Position numbers and translations under genes: made by a program
Assembly (NCBI GenBank): GCA_036521995.1
Contig: DATDGR010000050.1
Location: forward strand, 1-29,365
Source: Gp13-AA77 sp036521995
GTDB taxonomy: Bacteria > Acidobacteriota > Terriglobia > UBA7540
Direction of reading: 5' to 3'
DNA: 29,365 nucleotides
Notes under the pieces: model-generated
Told to the model about the DNA's origin: nothing
The model's input: only the letters and a program-made list of their open reading frames with translations
The model's database searches: none
In this document: in pieces, positions 7,917 to 16,431 of the stretch
Layout: every line of letters begins with the position of its first letter
Position numbering within the stretch: the first letter of the stretch is position 1

Positions 7917-9401
7917 TCAGTCTTCTCCCCGCAGCACCCAGGTGTCTTTGCTGCCTCCGCCCTGAGACGAATTCACCACCAGCGAGCCCGGCTGCAGCGC
8001 CACCCGCGTCAGCCCCCCGGGCACAATGATCACCCTGTCGCCGTTGTAAAGGCAGTAGGGGCGCAGATCGACATGACGCCCGGCCACGCTGGAGGTGGCT
8101 GGATGATAGGAGGGCACGCGCGAAAGCGCGATCACGGGCTGCGCGATGTAGTTTCGCGGGTCAGCCTGAATGCGGCGGCGGAATTCCTCCAGGGTGGCGT
8201 GTTCGGCAGCCGGTCCGATCAACATGCCGTACCCGCCCGACTCCCCGACGGTTTTCACCACCAGCTCCGGTAGGTGCTCGAGCACATAAGCGAGATCGCC
8301 GGGCTTCGAGCAGATGTAGGTCTCGGCGTTGCGCAGAATTGGGTCTTCGCCGAGGTAGTACCGGATGAAGGCGGGCACGTAGGCATAGATAGCCTTGTCA
8401 TCCACCACGCCGTTGCCGACCGCGTTGGCCAGGACCACGTTCCCGGCCCGATAAGCTCCCATCAGTCCCGGGACGCCCAGCAGCGAGTCCGGCCGGAAAG
8501 CCAGCGGATCCAGAAACTCGTCGTCCACCCGCCGGTAGATCACGTCCACGCGCTTCAACCCGTGGATGGTTTTCATGTACACCAGGCCGCCGTCCACGAT
8601 CAGGTCGCGGCCTTCGACCAGATCGATCCCCATCTGCTGCGCCAGAAAGCTGTGTTCGAAGTAGGCGCTGTTGTGGATGCCCGGCGTCAGCAGTACCATC
8701 TGCGGCGCGTCTCCGCCCCGTGGCGAGATGCTGCCCAGGATCTTGGAGAGTTCAGCCGGGTAATGGTTGACGGGCAGCACTTCGTAGGCATGAAAGGCGT
8801 CGGGAAAGGTGCGGGTCATCACCAGGCGGTTCTCGAGCACGTAAGAGATACCGCTGGGAGTGCGCACGTTGTCCTCAAGCACCAGAAACTCACCCGTTCT
8901 TGAGTCCCGCACCAGGTCGATTCCGGAAATATGCGTGTGGATTCCGCGCTGAACCTCAATGCCGATCATCTCGCGGCAGAAGTGCTGGCAGGAATAGACG
9001 AGCGAGCGCGAAATCTGGCCGTCTTTGAAGATGCGCTGCTGGCCGTAAACATCCTGCAGAAACAGATTCAGGGCCACCACTCGCTGGGTGAGCCCGCGCT
9101 CGATGCGGGTCCATTCCGAGTGGGGCAGGATGCGAGGAATAAGGTCAAAGGGGAACAGGCGCTCCGTGCCCGTGCCCTCGCTGTACACGGTGAAGGTGAT
9201 CCCTTGCAGAAGGAAAGCCACGTCCGCCAGATGGCGCCGCTCCTCGAACTGCGACGGGGCCATGGCCGCGAGGCGATCGAACATCTTGGCGTAGTGCGGG
9301 CGCGGCATGCCCGGAGCCGAGAACATCTCGTCGTAGAACTCTCCCGGGTCATAGCTCTCGAACAGTCCGTGCTTTAGCGCCTCGGACGTGACGGTCGACA
9401 T
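7917..9401 (-). CDS. circularly permuted type 2 ATP-grasp protein
   Basis: A 494-residue protein of the former DUF404/DUF407 type, a circularly permuted ATP-grasp fold predicted to form amide (peptide-like) bonds using ATP. Typical segments are YDEMFSAPGMPRPHY near the N terminus, GIDLVRDSRTGEFLVLEDNVRTPSG, LLTPGIHNSAYFEH, GRDLIVDGGLVYMKT, NAVGNGVVDDKAIYAY and GGYGMLIGPAAEH. It is the first gene of the ATP-grasp/alpha-E/transglutaminase unit. Comparative genomics has predicted that this trio makes and processes a peptide or peptide tag. The upstream region (9402 onward) is repeat-rich and I could not place a clear promoter. Confidence 0.92.
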   Translation of the reverse strand: MSTVTSEALKHGLFESYDPGEFYDEMFSAPGMPRPHYAKMFDRLAAMAPSQFEERRHLADVAFLLQGITFTVYSEGTGTERLFPFDLIPRILPHSEWTRIERGLTQRVVALNLFLQDVYGQQRIFKDGQISRSLVYSCQHFCREMIGIEVQRGIHTHISGIDLVRDSRTGEFLVLEDNVRTPSGISYVLENRLVMTRTFPDAFHAYEVLPVNHYPAELSKILGSISPRGGDAPQMVLLTPGIHNSAYFEHSFLAQQMGIDLVEGRDLIVDGGLVYMKTIHGLKRVDVIYRRVDDEFLDPLAFRPDSLLGVPGLMGAYRAGNVVLANAVGNGVVDDKAIYAYVPAFIRYYLGEDPILRNAETYICSKPGDLAYVLEHLPELVVKTVGESGGYGMLIGPAAEHATLEEFRRRIQADPRNYIAQPVIALSRVPSYHPATSSVAGRHVDLRPYCLYNGDRVIIVPGGLTRVALQPGSLVVNSSQGGGSKDTWVLRGED

Positions 9402-9540
9402 GGCGGTAATATATCAGGGAATCCCTGCCGCTTGACCAAGGGAAGATTTGTGGAGACCTTTAGCAAGCCTTGCCAGCCCTGCAGCCGACGTATTCGAGCC
9501 CCGGTTTGCCTTCTGCCAGGGTCCAGGAGAGTCCTAAGGG

Positions 9541-9592
9541 CTGGATTCCCCCTCCCCCACTTTCGCGGAGGACAAGCTTCGCGGGAATGACC
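9541..9592 (+). repeat. REP-like dispersed repeat, degenerate palindrome
   Basis: The arms CTGGATTCCC and GCGGGAATGACC flank TTTCGCGG and CTTCGCGG. This resembles a widespread bacterial intergenic repeat whose minus strand would read VIPAK...GIQ. Here the element has an extra inserted stretch in the centre (CCTCCCCCAC and GACAAG). It is probably non-coding mobile-repeat debris. Confidence 0.5.
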
Positions 9593-9666
9593 GGAATAGG
9601 GGTGTTGTTCGCCCACCCCCGGCAGGAAGCGGCTACCTGACTCACTCTCCTGCCTGATTCGGACAG

Positions 9667-9722
9667 CGAGACATTTTTTGAAGTCGTTTGCTTTCTGTAA
9701 CATCGTGGCTCCGTTCGTCATT
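9667..9722. repeat. 56-bp repeat, copy 1
   Basis: It starts CGAGACATTTTTT and ends with a 23-bp block containing ATCGTGGCTCCGTTCGTCAT. A second copy of the same length lies 90 bp downstream. The 13-bp left end is identical, the right 23 bp differ at one base, and the central 20 bp match at about half the positions. Confidence 0.7.
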
Positions 9723-9811
9723 TCAACCAAGCCCCAGGGGATCTCAATCCGGCGCCACAGGTTGCCGGCTGTTTGCTGCTATGATGCCTCGGAGGACGCT
9801 ACCGCCCGGCC

Positions 9812-9867
9812 CGAGACATTTTTTCAACACCTTTATTTTCATAGACATCGTGGCTTCGTTCGTCATT
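9812..9867. repeat. 56-bp repeat, copy 2
   Basis: Same length and ends as the copy at 9667-9722 (CGAGACATTTTTT on the left, ATCGTGGCTTCGTTCGTCAT on the right) with a diverged centre. On the minus strand both copies keep a frame reading MTN(E/G)ATM then KKCL, but no ribosome-binding site or longer conserved protein supports a gene. Confidence 0.7.
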
Positions 9868-10212
9868 CGGCAGGCTTCTGATCTCAGGCTTCGGGCCCCA
9901 GCTTCCTGATCGTCCCGAGCCGCCTGCGAAAAGGTAGCCACTTAGCCGAGGCCGATGAGCCGTCCAAGGCGCGGGGCCAGGCACGGGCCCCGGGAGGCCA
10001 CCGAGCATCAAGGTATCAATCGAGAGAAAGCATGTACAGTCAATTCTGGGTGGCCCGACGGTCAATCCTAGGGCATGCTAAAACGGGCTAAGCGGGTGGG
10101 CACTGTTAACCATCACCCGGCATGGGAGGTCGGTGGCCCGGCCGCTCTCCATCCGGGACGAGAAAGCTGAGCGTGACCTGGCGGACTACCCAGCCACCGG
10201 CATATAGGGATG
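9868..10212. other. non-coding stretch with possible folded structure
   Basis: No credible gene is seen here. Two inverted repeats stand out: CGGGTG/CACCCG around 10093-10119, and a longer-range pair GTCGGTGGC (10129-10137) with GCCACCGGC (10193-10201), nine pairs with one G-U. They lie between the ends of the methyltransferase gene and the ATP-grasp operon, both transcribed leftward. The structure could be a terminator, a leader RNA or decayed mobile DNA. Confidence 0.3.
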
Positions 10213-11055
10213 TCAACCTGCCTTCCGGGTCCAGGCGCCGACGAACGGTGGGCTCATCATGATTCCGCCTCCGGCGCGGAAGGCCTCGGCCAGGCGTTGC
10301 GCATAGGTGTCAAGGTCCAGCCCCTGCTCCGTTGCCAAGCCATGCTTGACGATGATCGGCATCATGCTGCGCAGGCCCTGCACCAGAAAATTGGCAAGCG
10401 GTTCGACGAAAGGGTCCTGGGAACCCATCACGGCCACCTCGGCCTGCATTGACGGAACGGGTAGTCCGGCGGCGATGAAAGCCGGGTAAAGCTTCAGGGC
10501 CATACGGGGTTCCGCCTTCGAGATCTCCAGGGCCTTCTGCATGAGCTCGAAGAGCCGGTCGAACAAGGGCTGCGGCGGGAAGGTGCGTGCGCCGGTGTTA
10601 TCAGACTCCTGGAAGGCGACGATGCCGCCGGGCCGAACGTGGCGCGCCAACTGGCCCAAAGCGCCACTCGGACTCGGATAGTACATGAGCACAAAGCGGC
10701 CGACGAGGGCATCGAAGGGCTCATCAAAAGTCATTTCAACGGGGTCGCCCTGCACGAATTCGACGTTGGAATAGCCGAGGGCGGCGGCCCGTTCCTGGGA
10801 TCTCCGCAGAGCTTCCAGCGCGCGGTCCGTGCCCACGATCTTTCCTTCCGGTCCAACCATTTCCCGCACCAGGAAGGCTACATCTCCCGCGCCGCTGCCT
10901 ATGTCGAGCACTTTCATGCCGGGGCCAATCCCCGCCTGCTCAAATACACGGCGGGTGAAGGCCTCCATCAACCTCGCTTGCGTGCTCAAGCGGTCAAGCT
11001 CTTCGGCAGAATGTCCGAGGGCGTATTCGCGTCCTTGTCCTGACCGTTCTGGCAT
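10213..11055 (-). CDS. SAM-dependent class I methyltransferase
   Basis: A 280-residue methyltransferase of the UbiE/Methyltransf_11 type. Motif I is VLDIGSGAGDVAFLV (about residues 49-63), followed by VGTDRA with acidic D77 for the SAM ribose, and FVQGDPVEMTFDEPFDALVGRFVLMYY as motifs II/III. The substrate cannot be predicted. The 47 N-terminal residues (GREYALGHSAEELDRLSTQARLMEAFTRRVFEQAGI) are the usual cap of small-molecule methyltransferases. It stands alone, with non-coding DNA on both sides. The ATG at 11053-11055 is the best start, although TGAGG-like sequence before it is weak. Confidence 0.88.
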   Translation of the reverse strand: MPERSGQGREYALGHSAEELDRLSTQARLMEAFTRRVFEQAGIGPGMKVLDIGSGAGDVAFLVREMVGPEGKIVGTDRALEALRRSQERAAALGYSNVEFVQGDPVEMTFDEPFDALVGRFVLMYYPSPSGALGQLARHVRPGGIVAFQESDNTGARTFPPQPLFDRLFELMQKALEISKAEPRMALKLYPAFIAAGLPVPSMQAEVAVMGSQDPFVEPLANFLVQGLRSMMPIIVKHGLATEQGLDLDTYAQRLAEAFRAGGGIMMSPPFVGAWTRKAG

Positions 11056-11252
11056 GAGTTACCGCCTTGTCTTTCCGCCGGGGAGCGCGCAGCCCAACTC
11101 CACAGTATAGTCGCTACAGCCGAAGGGGCGAGCGAATGCCCAGAGTTTGCCGTGGCCAGGACGATGTGATCGGAGCGCCGGATCCCTGAAGCCACATGAG
11201 AGTGCTACGATGTGAAACCCACGGGAAGGAGCGTCGTTACGTAGGGGGGGGT

Positions 11253-11804
11253 TCAATTAAGCAGTTCCTCCACCGGAAACGTCCATCCGGGCACGGCAGG
11301 GTCGGCTTCAGCGAGTTCGTCGCGCCCGTAAGTCTTGGGATCATCGGGGGCGCTGGCGCGATAGACGCGCACGATCTCGTCCCTCAGCACGTCCACGTCC
11401 CACACCACCTGAGTTCCGGCGGCAAAATAGTCGCGACGCTTGGCGGCCATCTCCCTTTCCGCGGCTGGACCGTAGTCGCCTTCACTGCGCACCTCCACGG
11501 CAAAGACGGGAGCGCCTTCCAGAAACTTGCCCCCGGTGCGTGGGCCGATGTAATAGGCCGCATCAGGGCTGAAAGACCGGCGATTCGGCAGGTTCACAAT
11601 GAACCCGACGTTGTCTCCATAGGCGCGGCCCACTTTGGTCCGCTGCTCATGAGCCCTCAGGGAGACGGCAATTGCGAAGGCCGCTCTGCCAGGTAAATCT
11701 CCAGTTGGGGACATGAGCCTCAGCTCTCCGTTCACGATCTCGGCCTTACCGTTCTCGGGCACATGATAGAGGTCTTCGATTGTGACTTCAGTCCTGGTCG
11801 ACAT
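11253..11804 (-). CDS. Uma2-family (DUF820) PD-(D/E)XK nuclease-like protein
   Basis: A 183-residue member of the Uma2/DUF820 family, which shares the restriction-endonuclease fold. Conserved elements: KAEIVNGELRLMSP near residue 20-33, FSPDAAYY with D81, FAVEVRSEGD with E104, and the K122 region AAKRRDYFAAGTQVVWDVD. These could form the metal site. The biological role of this very expanded family is unknown; it is not proven to cut DNA in cells. I chose the ATG at 11804 because TGGAGG lies 6 bases before it; a GTG 15 bases upstream would put the start inside that site. Confidence 0.85.
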   Translation of the reverse strand: MSTRTEVTIEDLYHVPENGKAEIVNGELRLMSPTGDLPGRAAFAIAVSLRAHEQRTKVGRAYGDNVGFIVNLPNRRSFSPDAAYYIGPRTGGKFLEGAPVFAVEVRSEGDYGPAAEREMAAKRRDYFAAGTQVVWDVDVLRDEIVRVYRASAPDDPKTYGRDELAEADPAVPGWTFPVEELLN

Positions 11805-11912
11805 CCCGAACCTCCACACGGCATTCTAGCATGATGGAGAGTGCGAGTATCCACCGGCAGGGATGGACGCCGCGCGGCGCCTCACGGATAATAAACGGGA
11901 GGGGGTTCCATC

Positions 11913-13073
11913 ATGGCTCATGGTCTGATCCTTCGGCCCGAACGTCCCGATCCCGAGGCGCTTCTGCGCAAGGTGCAGGCCGAAGAAGAGCGGGAGCGGC
12001 GGGGCAAGCTGAAAATATTCCTGGGGTACGCAGCGGGCGTGGGCAAGTCCGCCCGCATGCTGGACGAGGGGCGGCGCCGCAGGGAGAGGGGTCAGGACGT
12101 GGTGGTGGGCGCCACGCAATTGGAGACCAACCTTGAGGTGAAGGCGCTGCTGGCCAAGCTGGAAGTGATCCCCTTGCGAGTGGTGGACGGTGTCCCGGTA
12201 ATGGACGTTGAGGCCATCCTGCGGCGCAAGCCTTACGTGTGCCTGGTGGACGGCCTGGCCCACGACAACCCGTCCCGTTGTCCCAACGCCCACCGCTGGC
12301 AGGACGTGGAGCAACTGCTCGAGGCCGGTATCTCCGTGATCGCCACGGTCAACCTGCAGTACATCGAAGAAGAACGCGAGCGCGTGGCGGAGATTCGCGG
12401 GCGGACAGTGAAAGAGAGCGTCCCGCAGGCCTTCATCAGCCGGGCGGATGAGATCGAAGTGGTGGACGCTTCCCCGGAGTCCTGCCTCGAAACCGATCAG
12501 GCCGATCCGTGCGCGGAGGGCGACCGGCCGCGGCGCGAGCAGCAGCTCGCCCAGCTCCGCGAGCTCGCCTTGCTTCTGGCGGCGGACGTGGTGGACCACC
12601 AGCTCGAGCGGTACCTGCAAGAGCACGGCATCGAGCAGCTCTGGAGCGCCAACGAGCGCTTTCTGGTGTGGATCACCGCCGGTGCCGACGCGGGCCCGAT
12701 GCTGCAGAGCGGAAGCCGCAACGCCCGCCGCTTCCACGGCGAGCTGATCGCCGCTTATGTGGCCCGGCCGGACATCACTCCGGCGGAAAGGGCGGTGCTC
12801 GACCGCAACCTGGCGCTGGCGCGCGAAATGGGCGCCACCATCGAGGCTCTCGATGGCGAAGACCCCGCCGACACGGTGCTGGACTTTGCCCGCAGCCGGG
12901 GCGTTACCCAGATCTTCGCGGCGCGGGACGGGGCCGGGAACTGGTGGGATCGCGTGCTCGGTGGCCCGGTCGACCGCTTGATCCGGGATGCCGACGGCAT
13001 GGATGTGCGGATCTTTCCACCCGGAACAGCCCCAGCCAAGGCCTCCCCGGCGGCCGAATTGGCAGCCAAATAG
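11913..13073 (+). CDS. stand-alone KdpD N-terminal domain plus USP-like domain, degenerate copy
   Basis: A 386-residue protein that matches only the cytoplasmic N-terminal half of the K+ sensor kinase KdpD. Residues 38-46 read GYAAGVGKS (Walker A). The Walker B-like motif is VDGLAHDN (113-119), where the canonical DELAHTN acid is Gly. The usual GRKDT segment is also missing. A USP-like alpha/beta domain fills the C-terminal half (LVWITAGADAGPML...TQIFAARDG). There are no membrane helices and no histidine kinase. GGGAGGGGG sits about 8 bases before the ATG. A better conserved paralogue follows 74 bp downstream. It is probably a potassium or stress sensor module, perhaps with weakened nucleotide binding. 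Confidence 0.8.
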   Translation: MAHGLILRPERPDPEALLRKVQAEEERERRGKLKIFLGYAAGVGKSARMLDEGRRRRERGQDVVVGATQLETNLEVKALLAKLEVIPLRVVDGVPVMDVEAILRRKPYVCLVDGLAHDNPSRCPNAHRWQDVEQLLEAGISVIATVNLQYIEEERERVAEIRGRTVKESVPQAFISRADEIEVVDASPESCLETDQADPCAEGDRPRREQQLAQLRELALLLAADVVDHQLERYLQEHGIEQLWSANERFLVWITAGADAGPMLQSGSRNARRFHGELIAAYVARPDITPAERAVLDRNLALAREMGATIEALDGEDPADTVLDFARSRGVTQIFAARDGAGNWWDRVLGGPVDRLIRDADGMDVRIFPPGTAPAKASPAAELAAK

Positions 13074-13147
13074 CAGCCCCAGCCACGGCCGGCCTTCAGG
13101 CAAGTCTCGCTGGCGGCCCCCAAAGTCCCCGTTAGGAGCACCCCAGG

Positions 13148-14296
13148 ATGGCAGAGCCGGTTCCCAGAGGGCGCCTGAAGATTCTCCTCGGCTATGCGGC
13201 CGGCGTGGGCAAGACTTACAGAATGCTGGAGGAGGCGCACGAGCTCAAGGAGCAGGGCGTGGACGTGGTGGTGGGTTACTTTGAGCCGCACGGCCGCAAG
13301 GACACTATGGCCCGGGTGGAGGGTTTGGAGGTCATTGCCCGCCGGCAGATTGAATACCGCGGCGTGACTTTTGAAGAGATGGATATCGAAGCCATCCTGC
13401 GGCGCCATCCTCAGTGCTGCGCCGTCGACGAGTTTGCCCATACCAACGTGCCCGGTTCGGAACGGAACAAACGCTGGGAGGATGTTCACGTGATCCTGGC
13501 CGCGGGCATCGATGTGCTCACCACCCTGAATGTTCAGCACCTCGAAAGTCTCAACGACCAGGTGTGGGAGTTCAGCGGCATTCGAGTGCGGGAGACCATC
13601 CCGGACTGGGTGGTGCAGCAGGCCGATGAGGTGGTGGTGGTGGACCTCCCGCCCGACGCCCTGCTGAACCGCCTCAAGCGCGGCGTGGTTTACACTCCCG
13701 AAAAGGCGAGGCTGGCCAGCCAAAACTTCTTCAAAGAGTCCACGCTGGTAGCCTTGCGGGAACTGGCGCTCCGCCAGACGGCGCACGAGGTGGACGTACG
13801 CTACGCGGCGCAGGAAACTCAAAAGCCGGCGGCCGCCGAGGCCAGCAGCAGCGCGGCACCCGCGCTGGCCGCCGAGACCCAGGACAAGATTCTGATCTCG
13901 GTTACAGCCGATCCTGCCAGCGCCGCGCTGATCCGCCGTGGGAAACGCGTGGCGGATTATCTACACGCCGATTGCTTTGTGGTTTTCGTTCACCAACGGC
14001 CTGACCTTGTGGATCTGCCCGCCGCCGAGCGGAAGGCGATCGAAAAGCACCTGAATTTCGCCCGCAACCTGCACATCGAAGCTCGCATCCTCGAAGGCAA
14101 GGGCGTCGCTCCGACGCTGGTGGACTTTGCCCGTCTCAATCGCATCACCCAGATCTTTCTGGCGCGGCCCCACAAGCTTCCGCGGCTGGCGCTGCTCCGG
14201 CCGAGCCTGGTTCAGCAAGTGGTCCACCTGGCGCGCGATATGCAGGTGACCATCGTGGCCGAGCGTCGTCGCTCGACCGCGGCCAGCGAGGGTTAG
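13148..14296 (+). CDS. stand-alone KdpD N-terminal domain plus USP-like domain
   Basis: A 382-residue paralogue of the preceding gene with intact motifs: GYAAGVGKT (15-23, Walker A), GYFEPHGRKDT (about 43-53), VDEFAHTN (93-100, Walker B) and TTLNVQHLESLND. An alanine-rich linker (about 225-245) joins a USP-like domain (KILISVTADPASAALIRRGKRVADYL to VTIVAERR). No membrane or kinase part is present, and no kdpFABC gene is in the window. AGGAG lies 9 bases upstream of the ATG. Such proteins may bind ATP, or c-di-AMP through the USP part as known for some KdpD proteins, and act on a partner protein. That role is inferred. Confidence 0.85.
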   Translation: MAEPVPRGRLKILLGYAAGVGKTYRMLEEAHELKEQGVDVVVGYFEPHGRKDTMARVEGLEVIARRQIEYRGVTFEEMDIEAILRRHPQCCAVDEFAHTNVPGSERNKRWEDVHVILAAGIDVLTTLNVQHLESLNDQVWEFSGIRVRETIPDWVVQQADEVVVVDLPPDALLNRLKRGVVYTPEKARLASQNFFKESTLVALRELALRQTAHEVDVRYAAQETQKPAAAEASSSAAPALAAETQDKILISVTADPASAALIRRGKRVADYLHADCFVVFVHQRPDLVDLPAAERKAIEKHLNFARNLHIEARILEGKGVAPTLVDFARLNRITQIFLARPHKLPRLALLRPSLVQQVVHLARDMQVTIVAERRRSTAASEG

Positions 14297-14336
14297 AGAG
14301 CGGGACGCTCAGCATGACGGGCCAACCAGCGTCCTA

Positions 14337-15155
14337 TCAGATTTGGGAATACGCGGCCGGGCTCAGGATCAAATTGGTGATGTTACTGACGATCTCTTCG
14401 AAGGCGTAGCGCGAGGAAGTGGAGAGTTTTTTCCAGTCCGGCGAAGAACCGAACGCCGCCCACAGCTTGCTGCGGTCGGCGAGGTCGTCGAAGGCCAGCA
14501 TATAGGTGAGGTTCGGCAGCCGCGAGCCGATGAGAGTGTCGCCGTAGAAGACGGACCGGAAGCCGGCGTGCTGGAAGACGTCAAACTCGCCGCTGTTGAA
14601 CATTTCGACCTTTCTGACGTGATCGCGATCGCTGGGACTCTCGTAGGTGCGAAGCTCAAAGGTGCGCGGGCGGTTCTCGGCCGCCGCCGGGGGCGCCTGG
14701 AGCTTGGGCCAGCCCGCGAAGGCCAGCATCAGCGAGCTTTCCATGCGCATGTACGCGGGGGCGGTGGCCGGAGCCTCGAGAAAGTCGGCGCCGGCTTTCA
14801 TATATTCAGGGTCGGCAGCGAGACGCGGCTCGATTGAGACCAGAGTTTCGAGCGAGGCGGACGGAATCAAGATGTAGAGGGACGGGCTCTCGGCGCCTGC
14901 CACCACCGTAAAGGCGCCGACAGGTTTGATGCCGAGACGGTTGGCCGCCGGGATGAAAGCCTGTTGGAAATAGCCGTTCACGAGCTTCACTTGCGGCCCG
15001 GAGCGGAGCTCATAACGCCGGAGCTGGTAGTATTCCCGGCCGCTCTCGCCGGCGCCGCTTTGCGGACGGGTCGGGCCGCTGCCGAGAGATCCTTCCGGGC
15101 TCATCGCTAGCGCCGACGCTGCCAACGAGGATGTTACGAAAGTTCGTCTTCGCAT
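14337..15155 (-). CDS. NIPSNAP-family protein with an export signal
   Basis: A 272-residue protein with two NIPSNAP (dimeric alpha/beta barrel) repeats: the first begins YYQLRRYELRSG and the second TFELRTYESPSDRD. The N terminus MRRRTFVTSSLAASALAMS looks like a Tat-type signal (RR followed by F and an Ala-rich core), so it is likely exported; tatA genes are present in the window. I chose the ATG at 15155 because GAAGGAG precedes it by about 7 bases. An in-frame ATG at 15200 would bury the signal. Function of bacterial NIPSNAP proteins is unknown. It is convergent with the KdpD-like pair. Confidence 0.82.
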   Translation of the reverse strand: MRRRTFVTSSLAASALAMSPEGSLGSGPTRPQSGAGESGREYYQLRRYELRSGPQVKLVNGYFQQAFIPAANRLGIKPVGAFTVVAGAESPSLYILIPSASLETLVSIEPRLAADPEYMKAGADFLEAPATAPAYMRMESSLMLAFAGWPKLQAPPAAAENRPRTFELRTYESPSDRDHVRKVEMFNSGEFDVFQHAGFRSVFYGDTLIGSRLPNLTYMLAFDDLADRSKLWAAFGSSPDWKKLSTSSRYAFEEIVSNITNLILSPAAYSQI

Positions 15156-15369
15156 CGTGTTCTCCTTCTCAGGTGCCGCGGGAAACGGGTGGCGGCTCAA
15201 GCAGGCTTGTCCGCAGACTTCAGCTCGTCGCGCGCCTCCCGCCCGGCATTATATCAACGGATCGTCTCGACGCTTGTGGAGAAACGGCGCCGCGAGGGGC
15301 ATGCCACCGCACCCTCTCCCCCCACGGCGCGTCTACTAGAATGCAGGCTACTTGATCTTGTCACCGCTC

Positions 15370-16431
15370 ATGCCGCCCATCATCGAAGTCCAGGACCTGA
15401 CGAAGGAGTTTCGCACTTTTCACCGCCGCGAGGGCGTCTGGGGTGCGCTCCAGAACCTGTTCGTGCGCGAATACGTTACCGTGCATGCCGTGGACCGGGT
15501 CAGCTTTACGATCGAGCCCGGCGAGATGGTAGGCTACATCGGCGCCAACGGAGCGGGCAAGTCCACCACCATCAAGATGCTGACCGGCATCCTGGTTCCC
15601 AGCGGCGGCCGTCTGGTGGCGAACGGCTACGTGCCCTACCGTGAACGCCGGCGCTACACGCGCCACCTGGGCGTGGTCTTCGGCCAGCGCACGCAGCTCT
15701 GGTGGGACATCGCGGTGGTGGAGTCTTTCCGGCTCCTGAAGGAGATCTACGAGATTTCGGACGCGGACTATCAGCGGCGGCTCGGGGTCTTCTCGGAAAT
15801 CCTCAACGTCAAGGAATACCTGCACACGCCGGTGCGCAAATTGAGCCTGGGCGAGCGCATGCGCTGCGACCTGGCAGCGTCGCTGTTGCACAATCCACCG
15901 CTGCTCTTCCTGGATGAGCCCACCATCGGGCTCGATGTGGTGGCCAAGGATCGCATTCGCGAGTTTCTGAAGGAAATCAATCGCACCGAACGCACCACCG
16001 TACTGTTGACCACGCATGACCTCGCCGACATCGAAGAGCTGTGCCGGCGCATCATCGTGATCGACAAGGGCCGGGTGTTATTTGACGGACCCCTCGCCAT
16101 CATGAAGGACCGGCTGGCGGAGTACAACCAGGTGAAGTTCTTCCTCAAGGACCGCTCCCAGGTGGCGCGGCTTCCGCAGGTGGCCACCAACGGGATCGCC
16201 TGCGAGCGCGTGGATGAGCTCACCTACGTGATGCGCTTCGATCGCAACCATCACTCCACCGCCGAGGTCATCCGGAATCTGGTGAACACGCTCGAGGTGC
16301 AGGACATCTTCGTAGAAGAAGAACCGATCGAGAACATCGTGAAGCGGATTTACCTGAGCGGCGAAGTCGGACTTCGAACCGAGCCGGCAAGGGGTGACAG
16401 CGGCGGCGGCGCGATTGAGCGACAGCGGTGA
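15370..16431 (+). CDS. ABC-2 type exporter ATP-binding protein
   Basis: A 353-residue ATPase of the COG4586 type (bacterial ABC-2 exporters). Motifs: Walker A GANGAGKS (58-65), Q-loop region VVFGQRTQLWWD, signature LSLGERMRCDLAAS (158-171), Walker B LLFLDEPTIGLD (178-189) and the H-loop LLTTHDL. The insertion KEFRTFHRREGVWGALQNLFVREY between strand 1 and strand 2 is typical of this subfamily. It is followed by two permease genes, so the three form one exporter. The start is taken at ATG 15370; an upstream TTG at 15352 is possible and neither has a strong ribosome-binding site. Known relatives export drugs or viologens; the substrate here is not known. Confidence 0.93.
   Translation: MPPIIEVQDLTKEFRTFHRREGVWGALQNLFVREYVTVHAVDRVSFTIEPGEMVGYIGANGAGKSTTIKMLTGILVPSGGRLVANGYVPYRERRRYTRHLGVVFGQRTQLWWDIAVVESFRLLKEIYEISDADYQRRLGVFSEILNVKEYLHTPVRKLSLGERMRCDLAASLLHNPPLLFLDEPTIGLDVVAKDRIREFLKEINRTERTTVLLTTHDLADIEELCRRIIVIDKGRVLFDGPLAIMKDRLAEYNQVKFFLKDRSQVARLPQVATNGIACERVDELTYVMRFDRNHHSTAEVIRNLVNTLEVQDIFVEEEPIENIVKRIYLSGEVGLRTEPARGDSGGGAIERQR

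Noticed and set aside
7034..8903. Plus-strand frames opposite the ATP-grasp and alpha-E genes
   Set aside because: They are shadows of well-defined family proteins and lack start signals.
9374..10065. Short minus-strand frames in the gap before the ATP-grasp operon
   Set aside because: They run through dispersed repeats, including a VIPAK-type repeat translation, and share no conserved protein.
9868..10212. Group II intron, tmRNA or RNase P RNA in the gap
   Set aside because: None of the key sequence elements (domain V hairpin with GAAA loop, tmRNA ends, P4 core) could be matched.
11826..13822. Two long minus-strand frames opposite the KdpD-like genes
   Set aside because: The plus-strand genes have conserved motifs and ribosome-binding sites, whereas these frames have no known fold.
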